Assembly: GCA_903820035.1 (NCBI GenBank)
Contig: CAIJFT010000037.1
Span: forward strand, 44,741 to 108,740
Direction of reading: 5' to 3'
Length of the DNA: 64,000 nucleotides
DNA from: an uncultured Opitutia bacterium
Lineage (GTDB): Bacteria > Verrucomicrobiota > Verrucomicrobiia > Opitutales > Opitutaceae
Shown here piece after piece: positions 45,501 through 54,125 of this stretch; within the stretch, counting starts at the first letter, position 1; every line of letters starts with the position of its first letter. The position numbers and the translations under genes were made by a program. The notes beneath the pieces were generated by a model that was given only the letters and a program-made list of their open reading frames with translations, made no database searches and had not been told where the DNA came from.

Positions 45501-46162
45501 TACAGGTGGCGGCGTTCACGCTCCTCGCCAGCCGGCCGGCGTGGGGGCTGCGGCTCCTGGATGCGGTGCAGGGCGGCAAAGTCCGTGCGGTCGAGGTGCC
45601 CGACGATGTCGCGAGCCGGTTGCGCCGGAGCAAGGATGCCGCGGTGGGGCCGCTCGCGGCGCGGCTGTTGCCGGAGGCAGCTCCTGTCGCGGCGGAGTTT
45701 CAGCGGCGGATCGATGAGGTGAACGCCATTCTCAAGGCCGGGCCGGGCAACCCGTATTCGGGCGAGGCGACCTTCACGGCGCGGTGTGCGAGTTGCCACA
45801 AACTCTTCTTCAAGGGCGGCAATGTCGGACCCGACCTGACGCCGTATCAACGCGACAACCTCGGCACGATGTTGCTCAGCATCGTCAATCCCAACGCCGA
45901 GATCCGCGAAGGCTACCAGTACTACTCGGTCGAGACGACGGATGGTCGTTCGTTGAGCGGGTTTTTCGTCGATCGCGACAATCAGATCACGGTCCTGCGC
46001 GGCCTCGGGGGCGAGAACATCACCTTGCGGGCCTCCGAGATCAAAGACCTGCAGGCGATGGGGCGGAGCCTGATGCCGGCCGGTTTGCTCGAGGGGCTCG
46101 ACGACCAGCAGGTGCGGGATCTGTTCGCGTACCTGCGTATCTCTCAGCCGATTTCGCGGTGA
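42581..46162 (+). CDS. PVC-type heme-binding protein with HEAT repeats
   Basis: The 1193-residue exported protein has a signal peptide (1-20), a jelly-roll sugar-binding-like domain (about 25-145), a membrane-bound dehydrogenase-type propeller domain (about 215-600, TIGR02604-like), HEAT-like repeats (about 610-1030) and a C-terminal cytochrome c domain with CASCH (1069-1073). Such proteins are abundant in Planctomycetes and Verrucomicrobiota; substrates are unknown but a sugar dehydrogenase role is often assumed. The frame is open to 42131, overlapping the sulfatase; the ATG at 42581 precedes the signal peptide. Confidence 0.88.
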   Translation: MNFRLLPLLAVVIAGAVLRAADWSTVTVPGARDAAQVQAAAEAGGSAWYRTWVKVHDSFFIKHERNLYEESVGVNLRDLSGAHEVWVNGVKLGTGGAFPPDYRSGRTAIHRHKVPVGTLRKGEWNEVAIRVYHPAGAGPQGFLGDAPFIMNYFMECVFEGTWEFRPGADYQPGPAVTVKPPVTAFDSFRESNRVLGRAPQVPGPRLSPVESAQKMETAPDLQVDLVLHEPAITQPFHFSFDERGRLWVTQSRQYPYPAGVTMLSRDKYYRAHYDKVPPAPPNHDRGADLVTIHESTKRDGVYDKRTVFLDGLNMANAAVRGHGGVWVMHTPYLLFYPDANGDDIPDGPPEVRLAGFGFEDTHSVANGLVWGLDGWLYGGQGSTTSSRVTRPGTDAPNAPGVYFEGCMVWRYHPDTRAYEIFAEGSGNTYGLEIDAQGRLYSGHNGGNTRGWHYAQGGFYLMQGVDPGKFGPPRNPYAFGELPMMATKDPVVRFTHFGAYAEGTAMPAKYAGMLFALDPLHNVVLTSERQAAGATFTTTDRGWAMRSSDPAFRPIYIANAPDGSLFVSDMYEFYIAHGQHYQNQIDTTTGRMYRLRGKDAPLETDTNLAVKSTSELIALLSHPNKWHRHTAVRVLGERKDPAATAELQQVIARDQGVGALNAVWALHQSAGLDAATTLVALRHAAAPVRMWAARLLGDEWGLQRNLGAGQHAVVRRSAEAGLLPSTLFNALLAQASIEQNPEALAQFASTARRLNAAQALPLVAAVLSHAEAVNDAFIPLLCWWVFEAHIPAANREILALFNAPELWRQPMVAEHLLPRLARRYAVEGRRQDLLLCAQLFAKAPAPELAAPLMKGLEEAFRGRPMTGLPDELMASLKAAGQAPLALRLKQGEPAAIAAALKLIQDPKARADERLRYVRAFGEVRDAAAVPVLLALAGGTSSEELRGAALGSLSGYAEDAIGAQVVALLPKLKGNVQVAAFTLLASRPAWGLRLLDAVQGGKVRAVEVPDDVASRLRRSKDAAVGPLAARLLPEAAPVAAEFQRRIDEVNAILKAGPGNPYSGEATFTARCASCHKLFFKGGNVGPDLTPYQRDNLGTMLLSIVNPNAEIREGYQYYSVETTDGRSLSGFFVDRDNQITVLRGLGGENITLRASEIKDLQAMGRSLMPAGLLEGLDDQQVRDLFAYLRISQPISR

Positions 46163-46216
46163 GTACCGCCTTCACGTGACCCAACCCCTCCGACCGCTTC
46201 ACCCCTCTGCTTCGCC

Positions 46217-47248
46217 ATGAATTCTCCGCTCGATCGCCGCACCTTTGTCACCGGTGCAGCGGCCTTCGCCGCCTCCGCCGCGCTGCTGCGCGGGGCCTTG
46301 CCCACGGCCCAGCCGTTGCGGTTGGGTTTGATCTCCGCGGCGACCTACGGGCGCAACGGGCCGCGGACCCTTGGTTCGCACCATGGCACGGCGTTTGCCA
46401 CGACGTTCAATGGCTGGGATGAAGCGAAAGCCGCCCGGTGGAAGGGGACGTTCGTGAAATCGCGGCGCCGCCTCGACGGCGCGCAGGTGGTGGTGGTGTG
46501 GGATCCGGACCTCGCCGCGGCGCGGCAACTCGCCGACGTTTGCGGCATCACGCGAGTCGCCGAGACGCCGGAGCAGGCGTGCGAGGGCGTCGACGCGGTG
46601 TTGATCATCGACGACGGCAGCGGCGCGCAATGGAAGTACGCGGTTCATCCTCTGCGCCGCGGGGTCCCCGTTTTTTGCGACAAGCCCGTGGCGATGACGG
46701 CGCGCGAGGCGCAGGGCATTGCCCGATTGGTCCGGGAGACGCGTACGCCGTTTTTGTCGGCGAGCAGCCTGCGGTTTGTGCCCGATATCGTGAACCTCCG
46801 CGCGGAGTTGCCGAAGCTCGGGCCGGTGCACCTGGCCAGCGCGGCGTGCGGCAACGAATTGGTCTATTACGGCATTCACGCCCTCTCGATGATTTACGCG
46901 GTGTTGGGCGGTGGCGCCGTGAGTGCCGTCAATGTCGGCCGCCCCGGACGCAATCTGGTGCGGCTGCGTTTCCGCGACGAGCGTGACGTCCTCCTCACCG
47001 TGGCGGACGCGGCGTGGATGCGGGCGGGCTACGAGATCTCGCTCCACGGGAAGAAAGGCTGGCGGACGGTGACGCCGGATCTCGCGAACCTGTACTCCTA
47101 TTTGCTGGAGGCGTTTCTCGCGCAATTGCGCACGGGCAAGGAGGCGGTGCCGATCGAGGAGGAGGTCGAACTCATTGCGGCGCTCGAGGCCGGGCAGCGC
47201 TCGCTCGAGCTTGGCCGCGAGGTAACGTTGGCCGAGGTGATGGCGTAG
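46217..47248 (+). CDS. Gfo/Idh/MocA family oxidoreductase, Tat-exported
   Basis: The 343-residue protein has a Tat-like signal (DRRTFVTGAAAF, from residue 6) and a Gfo/Idh/MocA Rossmann fold. CDKPVAMT near residue 150 carries the usual catalytic Lys, and NELVYYGIHALSM near 215 carries the partner His. It lies 54 bases after the PVC heme/HEAT gene and is probably cotranscribed with the sulfatase and that gene. Confidence 0.85.
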   Translation: MNSPLDRRTFVTGAAAFAASAALLRGALPTAQPLRLGLISAATYGRNGPRTLGSHHGTAFATTFNGWDEAKAARWKGTFVKSRRRLDGAQVVVVWDPDLAAARQLADVCGITRVAETPEQACEGVDAVLIIDDGSGAQWKYAVHPLRRGVPVFCDKPVAMTAREAQGIARLVRETRTPFLSASSLRFVPDIVNLRAELPKLGPVHLASAACGNELVYYGIHALSMIYAVLGGGAVSAVNVGRPGRNLVRLRFRDERDVLLTVADAAWMRAGYEISLHGKKGWRTVTPDLANLYSYLLEAFLAQLRTGKEAVPIEEEVELIAALEAGQRSLELGREVTLAEVMA

Positions 47249-47262
47249 CCGGCGCGCGCGGA

Positions 47263-48732
47263 TTACTCCGTGTGCCGCTTTGCTTTTGAGCCGCCGCCTT
47301 TCCAGACGTTGTACTTGGGATCGGCGTAGCGGTCGAAAAAGGCGTCCAACCGCCGGGCCAGGTCGGCGCGAATCGCCTCGGTGCCGGGCTGGCCGTAACG
47401 GTTGAAACGTTCCCGCGGGTCCTCCTGCATATCGTAGAGTTCGAAGGGACCGTTCGGAAAGCGCGCGACGTACTTCCATCGTTCGGCGCGGATTGCGCGG
47501 GTGGTTTCCATCTCGTAGAAAACCACATTGTCCCAGGTTTGCACGGTGCCGCGCAGCGTCGGCGAAAAATCGCGACCGGGTGAAACGGGTCCGGCGGGCA
47601 ATTTCGCGCCGAGCCCGAGGTAGCGCAGCACCGAAGGCATGAAGTCGTAATTGCTCACGAGGTGGTCGCTGGTCTGTCCCGCAGGGATACGTCCGGGCTG
47701 CCGGAAGATCAGCGGGATTTGCATCATCAACTCGTGGGCGCCGGTCGGCTGAAAATGATCGCCCATCCCCCACATGCCGTTTTGCCCGCCCATCCAGCCC
47801 TGGTCGGAGGCGTAAACGACCAGCGTGTTTTCCTCGAGGCCGAGGCGTTTGAGCGTGGCGAGGACGTCGCCCACGCCGTCGTCGACGCCGCTGACTTCCG
47901 CCGCAGTGCGCTCCATGGCGACCTGTTGGTTGTGGAACTGCTTGTTCGCCTGCTGCCAGGGATGCATGGCGTCGACCGGGAAACTTTCAAAGTGCCTGCC
48001 CTTGTAATAGGCGGCGTGGCGGTTGCGCGCGGGGCGGTTCATCATCGGGCCGAGCACATAGGGTCCGTTGTAGGCAAGGAAGAGGAAGAAGGGGCGGGAC
48101 TGGTTCTGCTCGATGAACTCGATGCCCTTGCGGGTCCAGAGGTCGGTGGTATAGCCGCTTTCTTTTCGTACCCGGCCGTTTTCGATCACGTCCTGGTCGT
48201 AGAATTCGCGCGTGCTGCCATCCGGCTTGGTGACCCAAAAGCTGAATCCCTCCGCGGGTTTTAGGTTGTCGCCGAGGTGCCATTTGCCGCTGAGCCCGCA
48301 GGTGTAGCCGGAGTCGCGCAGCACTTCGCCGAGCGACGTGAATTCCTGCAGGGTGTTGTAGGCCTTCGGGCCCATCATGTACTGCGGATCGAGGAACGAG
48401 TGGACGCCGTGCTGCGAAGGGATGAGTCCGGTAAGGAAGGTTGCGCGGGTCGGGGAGCAGACGGGATTGCTGCTCAGGGCCCGCGTGAACCGCACCCCCT
48501 CGCTGGCCAACCGGTCGATGTGCGGGGTGCGGATGTCGGGGTTGCCGTAGCAGCCGAGCGTCCAGGCGCCTTGGTTGTCGGTAAGAATAAAGACAAGATT
48601 CGGCGGACGCTCCGCGGCGCGGAGCGCCAGGGCGGTCGCGAGCACGGCGAAGAACGGGAGGCAGAAGCGGAAAACGCCACGCCCGATGGCGGCGGGCGGG
48701 AGTTGCAGGGGCGGCAAGCTCGGCAAGCGCAT
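47263..48732 (-). CDS. Sulfatase
   Basis: The 489-residue exported protein has a long N-terminal signal (hydrophobic segment about 22-40), the metal-site TDNQG near residue 51, CSPTR with Cys92 as formylglycine precursor, GKWHLGD and a WMGGQNGMWG segment late in the domain. The frame is open to 48825; the ATG at 48732 fits the signal. A DUF1080 gene lies 89 bases upstream on the same strand. Confidence 0.92.
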   Translation of the reverse strand: MRLPSLPPLQLPPAAIGRGVFRFCLPFFAVLATALALRAAERPPNLVFILTDNQGAWTLGCYGNPDIRTPHIDRLASEGVRFTRALSSNPVCSPTRATFLTGLIPSQHGVHSFLDPQYMMGPKAYNTLQEFTSLGEVLRDSGYTCGLSGKWHLGDNLKPAEGFSFWVTKPDGSTREFYDQDVIENGRVRKESGYTTDLWTRKGIEFIEQNQSRPFFLFLAYNGPYVLGPMMNRPARNRHAAYYKGRHFESFPVDAMHPWQQANKQFHNQQVAMERTAAEVSGVDDGVGDVLATLKRLGLEENTLVVYASDQGWMGGQNGMWGMGDHFQPTGAHELMMQIPLIFRQPGRIPAGQTSDHLVSNYDFMPSVLRYLGLGAKLPAGPVSPGRDFSPTLRGTVQTWDNVVFYEMETTRAIRAERWKYVARFPNGPFELYDMQEDPRERFNRYGQPGTEAIRADLARRLDAFFDRYADPKYNVWKGGGSKAKRHTE

Positions 48733-48821
48733 GGTCGGAGTGTTGCGGGCCGGACGTCCGTGCCAAGCCTGATGGAACGGGCCGCGCGGGTGGTTGGCCC
48801 GGCCGGGATTCAAAGCGCCGG

Positions 48822-49532
48822 TCAAAGCCGGCGCAGCCGGATGTCGCGTAACGCGGCGCGGGTCTGGAACGCGGCGATCCCCAGCGGCAGCGAGTTTTTG
48901 ATGTCGCCGAAGCGCAGGTCGATGGTTTTGCCCGCGATTTCCACGTCGACCATCTGATCCTGATCAATCCAGGCGGAAATCTTCTCCGGCGTTACCCGGA
49001 GCCGGATGCGGTACCAGCGGTTCGTTTTAAATTCCATGCCCTGCGAGGTTTCGTTTTCAGAGGCATCGGCGTTGTCGATACACGAAAGACCCACAACCAT
49101 GCCGCCCCAGCCGCCGACGACGAAGGTGCAGGCGGTTTGGCCGACGGGAAACGTCAGACCGCAAAAGAAATCGCTACCCTCCAGCTTCATTGCCTCGAGG
49201 GTAATCTCATAGTTTGTCCGCGGCACCTCGGCGGTGTCGCGGGTGATGCCGCAGAGGTATTCGGTCCGCTCCAGAATGATCGCGCCCGCTCCGTTCTGAA
49301 AAGGTTGCTCGATCTTAACCGGTTTCTGGGTGTCGAAGGCCGAAGGCTTCCAGCCTGCGAGGGTCTTGCCATCAAAGAGTGATTGCCACTGCTCTGCGGA
49401 TACGGCCGCCGGTTGGGTGGGGGCGGGCGGAGTTTGGGCGCAGAGGGTGGCGGTGCAGAGGACCACACTCAGCAACCGGCCGGAGCGGAGCAGGCGGGCG
49501 GGGGACACGAACGGGGGGCGGCAGGTAGGCAT
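48822..49532 (-). CDS. DUF1080 (3-keto-disaccharide hydrolase-type) protein
   Basis: The 236-residue exported protein has a signal peptide (about 1-30), then the DUF1080 jelly-roll domain with WQSLFDGKTLAGWKP near residue 48 and late CGLTFPVG and FKTNRWYRIRL segments. Members of the family (PF06439) have been linked to hydrolysis of 3-keto-disaccharides, made by Gfo/Idh-type enzymes, and a Gfo/Idh gene lies nearby. The frame is open to 49874; the ATG at 49532 suits the signal. Confidence 0.8.
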   Translation of the reverse strand: MPTCRPPFVSPARLLRSGRLLSVVLCTATLCAQTPPAPTQPAAVSAEQWQSLFDGKTLAGWKPSAFDTQKPVKIEQPFQNGAGAIILERTEYLCGITRDTAEVPRTNYEITLEAMKLEGSDFFCGLTFPVGQTACTFVVGGWGGMVVGLSCIDNADASENETSQGMEFKTNRWYRIRLRVTPEKISAWIDQDQMVDVEIAGKTIDLRFGDIKNSLPLGIAAFQTRAALRDIRLRRL

Positions 49533-49694
49533 GGCGCGAAGGTGGGGTGAGCGGAGCATGGCAGGGGCGCGGGACGCGGCAACGCTGCACTTCGCCCGGT
49601 GGTGCACCGAAAATGTTTGCCGGTGCCGCGGCCCGCTCGCATTCAAAAAGTACGTGGGCGCAAGAGCGCCACGCGTTCCCAACCCATTCCCGCC

Positions 49695-51170
49695 ATGGCT
49701 CCGATTTGTGTTCGTTCCCGTGCCTTGCTTTTGTCGGCCGCGCTGGCGCTTGTCGTCGGTTCGGCCGGCGCCACGTTGCCGGAATACAAGTTGGGCGAGG
49801 TCGCCGCCGAGGACGTGGTGACGCCCGTGCCGTTGCTCGTCGTTAATCCCGAGGCGACCGAAGCGTTGCGGCAAAAGATCGCGCAGCAGGTTTTGTTTGT
49901 CGTCCGGTTCACCCCGCGAGCAACGGCTGAGGCGGAACGGGAATTACAGGACGCCGTGGGTCAGGCGCGCGGGGCGTTTTCAGAGGCGATGAAGGATGCC
50001 CTCGGCGGCCGCCAGCCGGTTTCGACTGATATCGGTACGCCGGCCTATGCCCGGGTGCTCGCCAAGGTGGCGCGGACGACGACCAAGGGCCTGCCGCTGG
50101 ATAAATTGGGGCCGCTCTGGCTCCGCTACGAGAGCGACGATGCGGTGGTGCAGACGTTGTTGCAGCCGGTGCGCGAGGTAATGGCGCAGCCGGTCGTGGC
50201 GACCAAAACCGACAACGGGATGCCCAACAGCCAGTCGGTCCGCCTCCTGGCGATGAAGAGTTTGACCGAGGCGCCGACGGCGGCGGAGTTGGAGGCGGCG
50301 GGGACGACGGTGCCAGCGTCGAAGGTGCTCGGTCTGTCGCGGGCGCGTCGCTTGGTGGAGACCGCGTTTCCGGCGGGGCAGGAGGCAATGGGGAAATTTG
50401 CCGCGACGTATGTGCGGGTGAATGCGGCGCCCGATTTGGATTTGACCAACATAATCCGGGCGCGGCGCATGGAAGGCGTGACCGCCAACGACGCGTACGA
50501 GGCCGCGCAGGTGATTGTGCGCAAGGGTCAGACCGTCGACCGGCGGGCGGTCAGTGCCCTCGCGGCCATGCGCGAAAAGAGTATGATCGGCACGCTGCAG
50601 ACCAAGTTGGCGCAGGAGCAGACGGTTGCGGTGCAAATTACGAGCCAGACCAAATGGATCGCGGGCGGGCTCGGCCTCGTGGTGATCGCGCTGGCCGGCA
50701 TTCTTTGGCGCCTTCGCAGCCGGCCCTCGACGGCGTTGGTTGCGGTGGGTCCGAATCCCGCGCCCGCGGGTTCGGGCTGGAAGGCGTTGCCCGGTGGAGA
50801 CGATGAATCGTGGCGCAGTCGGGCGCTGGCGGCGGAGGGCAAGGCCGAGCGCGCGCAGCAGGCGATCCGGACCGGGGCGCTCGGCTGGATGAAGGAGAAA
50901 ATTTTCCACTCGGTTGTGCAGCAGCGCGAGCAGTTGTTGTCGGTGCAGCAGAAAGCGGAGCAGGAGATGCGCGAGCTGGAGCAGCGGCTCGAGCACCTCC
51001 ATGCGCCCTTGCAGGAGCGCATCTCCGCCTACGAGAAACGAATCGATGAGCTGGAGCAGGATCTCGCGGTGAAAGGGGAGGAAAACCGGCAGCTCATCGG
51101 CGCCCGCATCGCGGTGGCGCGGCAGCACCTGAGCGTCGAGCGCGAGCGCGGACGCTTCGGTACGAATTGA
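49695..51170 (+). CDS. Membrane protein with PgpH-like extracellular domain and coiled coil
   Basis: A 491-residue protein: signal peptide (1-26), an extracytoplasmic domain (about 27-310) starting YKLGEVAAEDVVTPVPL, a transmembrane helix (about 318-336) and a cytoplasmic coiled coil (about 370-485). The extracytoplasmic part resembles the 7TMR-HDED domain of PgpH-type c-di-AMP phosphodiesterases by pattern, but the seven-helix and HD parts are absent. No enzymatic motif is seen. The ATG at 49695 fits the signal; the frame is open to 49599. Confidence 0.6.
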   Translation: MAPICVRSRALLLSAALALVVGSAGATLPEYKLGEVAAEDVVTPVPLLVVNPEATEALRQKIAQQVLFVVRFTPRATAEAERELQDAVGQARGAFSEAMKDALGGRQPVSTDIGTPAYARVLAKVARTTTKGLPLDKLGPLWLRYESDDAVVQTLLQPVREVMAQPVVATKTDNGMPNSQSVRLLAMKSLTEAPTAAELEAAGTTVPASKVLGLSRARRLVETAFPAGQEAMGKFAATYVRVNAAPDLDLTNIIRARRMEGVTANDAYEAAQVIVRKGQTVDRRAVSALAAMREKSMIGTLQTKLAQEQTVAVQITSQTKWIAGGLGLVVIALAGILWRLRSRPSTALVAVGPNPAPAGSGWKALPGGDDESWRSRALAAEGKAERAQQAIRTGALGWMKEKIFHSVVQQREQLLSVQQKAEQEMRELEQRLEHLHAPLQERISAYEKRIDELEQDLAVKGEENRQLIGARIAVARQHLSVERERGRFGTN

Positions 51171-51391
51171 GGATCGGGATCCGGGTGGTCACGCTGGTGC
51201 AGGAGTGCGCACGAACTACGCTCGCGGTAAAGGGACGTCCCGCCTCAACGGTGAAATCCGACGACGGCGCGGTGAAAGGGGCGGCTGCGGTATGATCGTC
51301 GCCGCGTGTAAGCTGGAGGCGAACGCGTCGTGACGACGCGGGAACCACGTTCGCGCTGTGCTCCAACGCGGCGGCCGAATCCAACCCCGGG

Positions 51392-52480
51392 TTATCCGCG
51401 GACGGTGGTGGTCCGTTTGCCGGCTTCTTCGGCCTTTAAGGCTTCTTCGTAGCACTCCACGGCTTCGTCGAACCGCTTGAGCCGGTTGCAGACGCCGCCC
51501 TTGTACAGGTAGGCGAGGGTCAGCTTCTGATCGAGTTCGATCGCCCGATCGTAGCAGTGCAGCGCGGACTCGTCCTGCTTGAGGCGCTCGAGGGCCGAGC
51601 CCTTTTTGACCAGCGCGGCGGTGTTTTTCTCGTCGATTTTGATGATCTCGTCGAAGCAGGCGACCGCCTCCTTGGCCTTGTTGGCGGTGAGAAGCGATTG
51701 GCCCTTGGCGAGCAGGACGGCGATCCACGCGGCTTGGTCGGCGGCTCGGCGGGAGGCGACGTCGGATTCCGGCTGGCCGTTGGCGAAGGTGGTCGAGGTG
51801 GAAACAGGCGGGACGGCGACGGGATTGGCGGCGGGGCCTGCCGTGTGTTCGAGTTCGAGGATACGGCGCTCCATCCGGTCTAAGACGGAGAGCAGGCGCT
51901 GATTGGAGCCGTTGACGGTTTGTTCGAGCGGGGCGCCAGCTTCGGCGGGGAGGAGACTGGGCGTGCCGGGAGCGGGCAGTTGCGGGCGAAGGGCGACGAT
52001 CTCCGTGATGCGGTTCATCGTGCGCCACTGGATCAATGGTGTAACCAGAAGGGCAAGCAGGCCGGCGAGGCCTACGGCCCCGGCGATCCAGAGTATGTTG
52101 CGGTTGGCCTGCTCCATTTCCAAGCGTTGCCGTTCGCGTTCCGCGTTGGCCCGCTGCGTCTCGAGGCGGTGCCCCTCGCGTTCGGCCTCGATGGCTGACT
52201 TGATCGCCTCAAGTTTCTCGGCGACGGCGGCGGACTGAGCGCGGGCCTTGGATTCGGACTCGACCCGGTTGTTGATGATGGCGAGCTGGGCGCTGTAGAG
52301 CTGTTCGCGCACCTGCAGGTAGGATTTCAGGAGCTCGGACGGAGTGAGGTCATCGGGCGTCGTCGAGCGGGCGGTCGGCGCTTCCGCGGCCGTTTGGGCC
52401 CGGGGCGTCGGTCCGACGATGAGGGCGAGTAGGGCGATGCCGAGCAGACGGAAGTGGGGGGACATCGCGTGTTTTTTCAT
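51392..52480 (-). CDS. TPR-repeat membrane protein
   Basis: A 362-residue protein with an N-terminal signal/membrane segment (about 9-27), a coiled coil rich in Arg/Glu (about 50-125), a transmembrane helix (about 128-148), a linker with a second short coiled coil, and TPR repeats at the C-terminus (about 245-355: ACFDEIIKIDEKN, HCYDRAIELDQKL). It is probably a scaffold or interaction protein; no enzyme motif is seen. It ends the minus-strand group that begins at 56820. Confidence 0.75.
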   Translation of the reverse strand: MKKHAMSPHFRLLGIALLALIVGPTPRAQTAAEAPTARSTTPDDLTPSELLKSYLQVREQLYSAQLAIINNRVESESKARAQSAAVAEKLEAIKSAIEAEREGHRLETQRANAERERQRLEMEQANRNILWIAGAVGLAGLLALLVTPLIQWRTMNRITEIVALRPQLPAPGTPSLLPAEAGAPLEQTVNGSNQRLLSVLDRMERRILELEHTAGPAANPVAVPPVSTSTTFANGQPESDVASRRAADQAAWIAVLLAKGQSLLTANKAKEAVACFDEIIKIDEKNTAALVKKGSALERLKQDESALHCYDRAIELDQKLTLAYLYKGGVCNRLKRFDEAVECYEEALKAEEAGKRTTTVRG

Positions 52481-52551
52481 GCGTCTAGGTGTCACCGTGC
52501 AAACCGCGCAAAATGTTGTCAAGGGGCGCGCCCCGTCGAGGTCCGAACGCG

Positions 52552-53961
52552 TTATTTTGATCCTGGGCCGACGTCCGCCGGTGAAAGCAGCGTGGCGGAA
52601 ACCGGCTCGTTGCTCAATTCGTCGGCCCCGAGGTTCGGTTGCGCGCCGCGTGGTTGGCCGTCGATGTCGGTCTTCACCATGGGGAACGAACCCACGGCCG
52701 AATCGGTGGCCGCGGCGCCTGGTGGCGGGCGCTTTAGTCCGCCGGGGCCCGGCTCCAAGCGGGGGTCCTTCGCGGTGAAGCCGTTGGCGGGGATGTCGCC
52801 CGCGCCGGCCTTGGTCCAGACGAGATTGCCGCTCCAGACAGCGCCTTGGTACGGACCCTCGATGCGGGCGGCGACCCCGCCGCCGGAAAACACGTTGTTC
52901 GCCACCGTGATATTGCGGGCGCCGAGCGGATCGACGGTGCGGCGGCTCATCTGGTAGTGGGTGCGGTTGTCGACGAAGGTATTGAAAACAATGATGCAAT
53001 CGTCGGGCCGGTCCATGCCGTTGGCGGCGCCGCCGGCGGACACGTCGACACTGCCGTTGCCGAGGTTGATCCCGATGTAGTTCCCTTCGAAATAATTCGA
53101 GTACACCTGGTGCCGGTCGCCGAAGAGGCGGAGCCCCTCGGTATTCTTGAAGATGTTGCCGTAGACCTCGCAGTCGTTGCCGTGACGCAGTGAGAACTTG
53201 GCGGTCGGGCTGTCGAGGAAGGTGTTGTAGCGGTATATGTTGCCCGAGGAGCGGTTGGAGATGAGTTCGCTTTCGCCGCGGCAGCGCGCGAAGAGGTTGT
53301 GTTCGACCACGCCCTTGCCGGTGGAAAGAGCCGAATTGCTCAGTCCGAAACGAATCATCTCGGCGGGTGTGGCGACGCCGCTCGTCAGGTCGTGGAAGTA
53401 GTTATGGTGGATCCAGACTCGCCGGGCCACCTGGCCGCCGGTGCCGCCGATCGCGACCATGGCGCCCGCGGTGTTCTTCTCGGCGAAGTCGTTGTAGTCG
53501 ATTTGCACGTCGTCTCCGGAAATCGACAAATAGGATCCGTCGCCGGCGCACCGGAAGGTATTTCGGGTGAAGCGGACGTGCTGTGTCCCGGCTGCGACGG
53601 TGTTCTTGCCTGCGGCGTGGGTGAGTTTGAATCCGTAGATCACAACGTGCTCGGCGGGCTCGCTGATGGTAAATCCGCTTGAGCCGGCGATCTCGGCGCC
53701 GCCGTCATGCTCGGCGGCGATCGTGACCGGTTTGCCCGCGGCTCCGCCGCGTTTCACCGTGATCTGGCTGCTCGTCGTGTACACGCCGTCCTTGAGCAGA
53801 ATCGTGTCGCCGGGTTCCGCGCGGCTGATTGCACCTTTCAAGGCGCTGAGGGAAGCGACGAGAATCGGATTGCCCGGCGCTGCGGCGTGCAGTGCGGCAA
53901 GGTTGCCGGCGATCAGGCTCAGGACAAACCAGGAGAGATAAAAGCGGGAGTGGAGGGGCAC
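52552..53961 (-). CDS. PL6-family polysaccharide lyase-like protein
   Basis: The 469-residue exported protein has a signal (about 1-27) and a right-handed parallel beta-helix of the PL6 (chondroitinase B/alginate lyase) type. Known PL6 enzymes use a Lys and an Arg 21 residues apart; here the matching segments are ELISNRSSGN, with Arg237 where Lys is expected, and SLRHGND with Arg259. Lyase activity is therefore uncertain. The GTG at 53961 is the only plausible start. It lies in a group with a sulfatase and an SGNH hydrolase. Confidence 0.85.
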   Translation of the reverse strand: MPLHSRFYLSWFVLSLIAGNLAALHAAAPGNPILVASLSALKGAISRAEPGDTILLKDGVYTTSSQITVKRGGAAGKPVTIAAEHDGGAEIAGSSGFTISEPAEHVVIYGFKLTHAAGKNTVAAGTQHVRFTRNTFRCAGDGSYLSISGDDVQIDYNDFAEKNTAGAMVAIGGTGGQVARRVWIHHNYFHDLTSGVATPAEMIRFGLSNSALSTGKGVVEHNLFARCRGESELISNRSSGNIYRYNTFLDSPTAKFSLRHGNDCEVYGNIFKNTEGLRLFGDRHQVYSNYFEGNYIGINLGNGSVDVSAGGAANGMDRPDDCIIVFNTFVDNRTHYQMSRRTVDPLGARNITVANNVFSGGGVAARIEGPYQGAVWSGNLVWTKAGAGDIPANGFTAKDPRLEPGPGGLKRPPPGAAATDSAVGSFPMVKTDIDGQPRGAQPNLGADELSNEPVSATLLSPADVGPGSK

Positions 53962-54125
53962 GGAAAGGAGTGTTTCGCGGAGCGGCGCGGAAGTTTCGAT
54001 CGCTCGATCCGTCCGCAAGCCTATCGGGCCCGTGGGTCGGCAAAGCAACACTTCGCGGGCGGAGGCGGCGGGACAGGTTGAGCGGTGCGCCCGCGCAAGC
54101 GAGAGGCGGTCCCTTCGGCCGCGGC

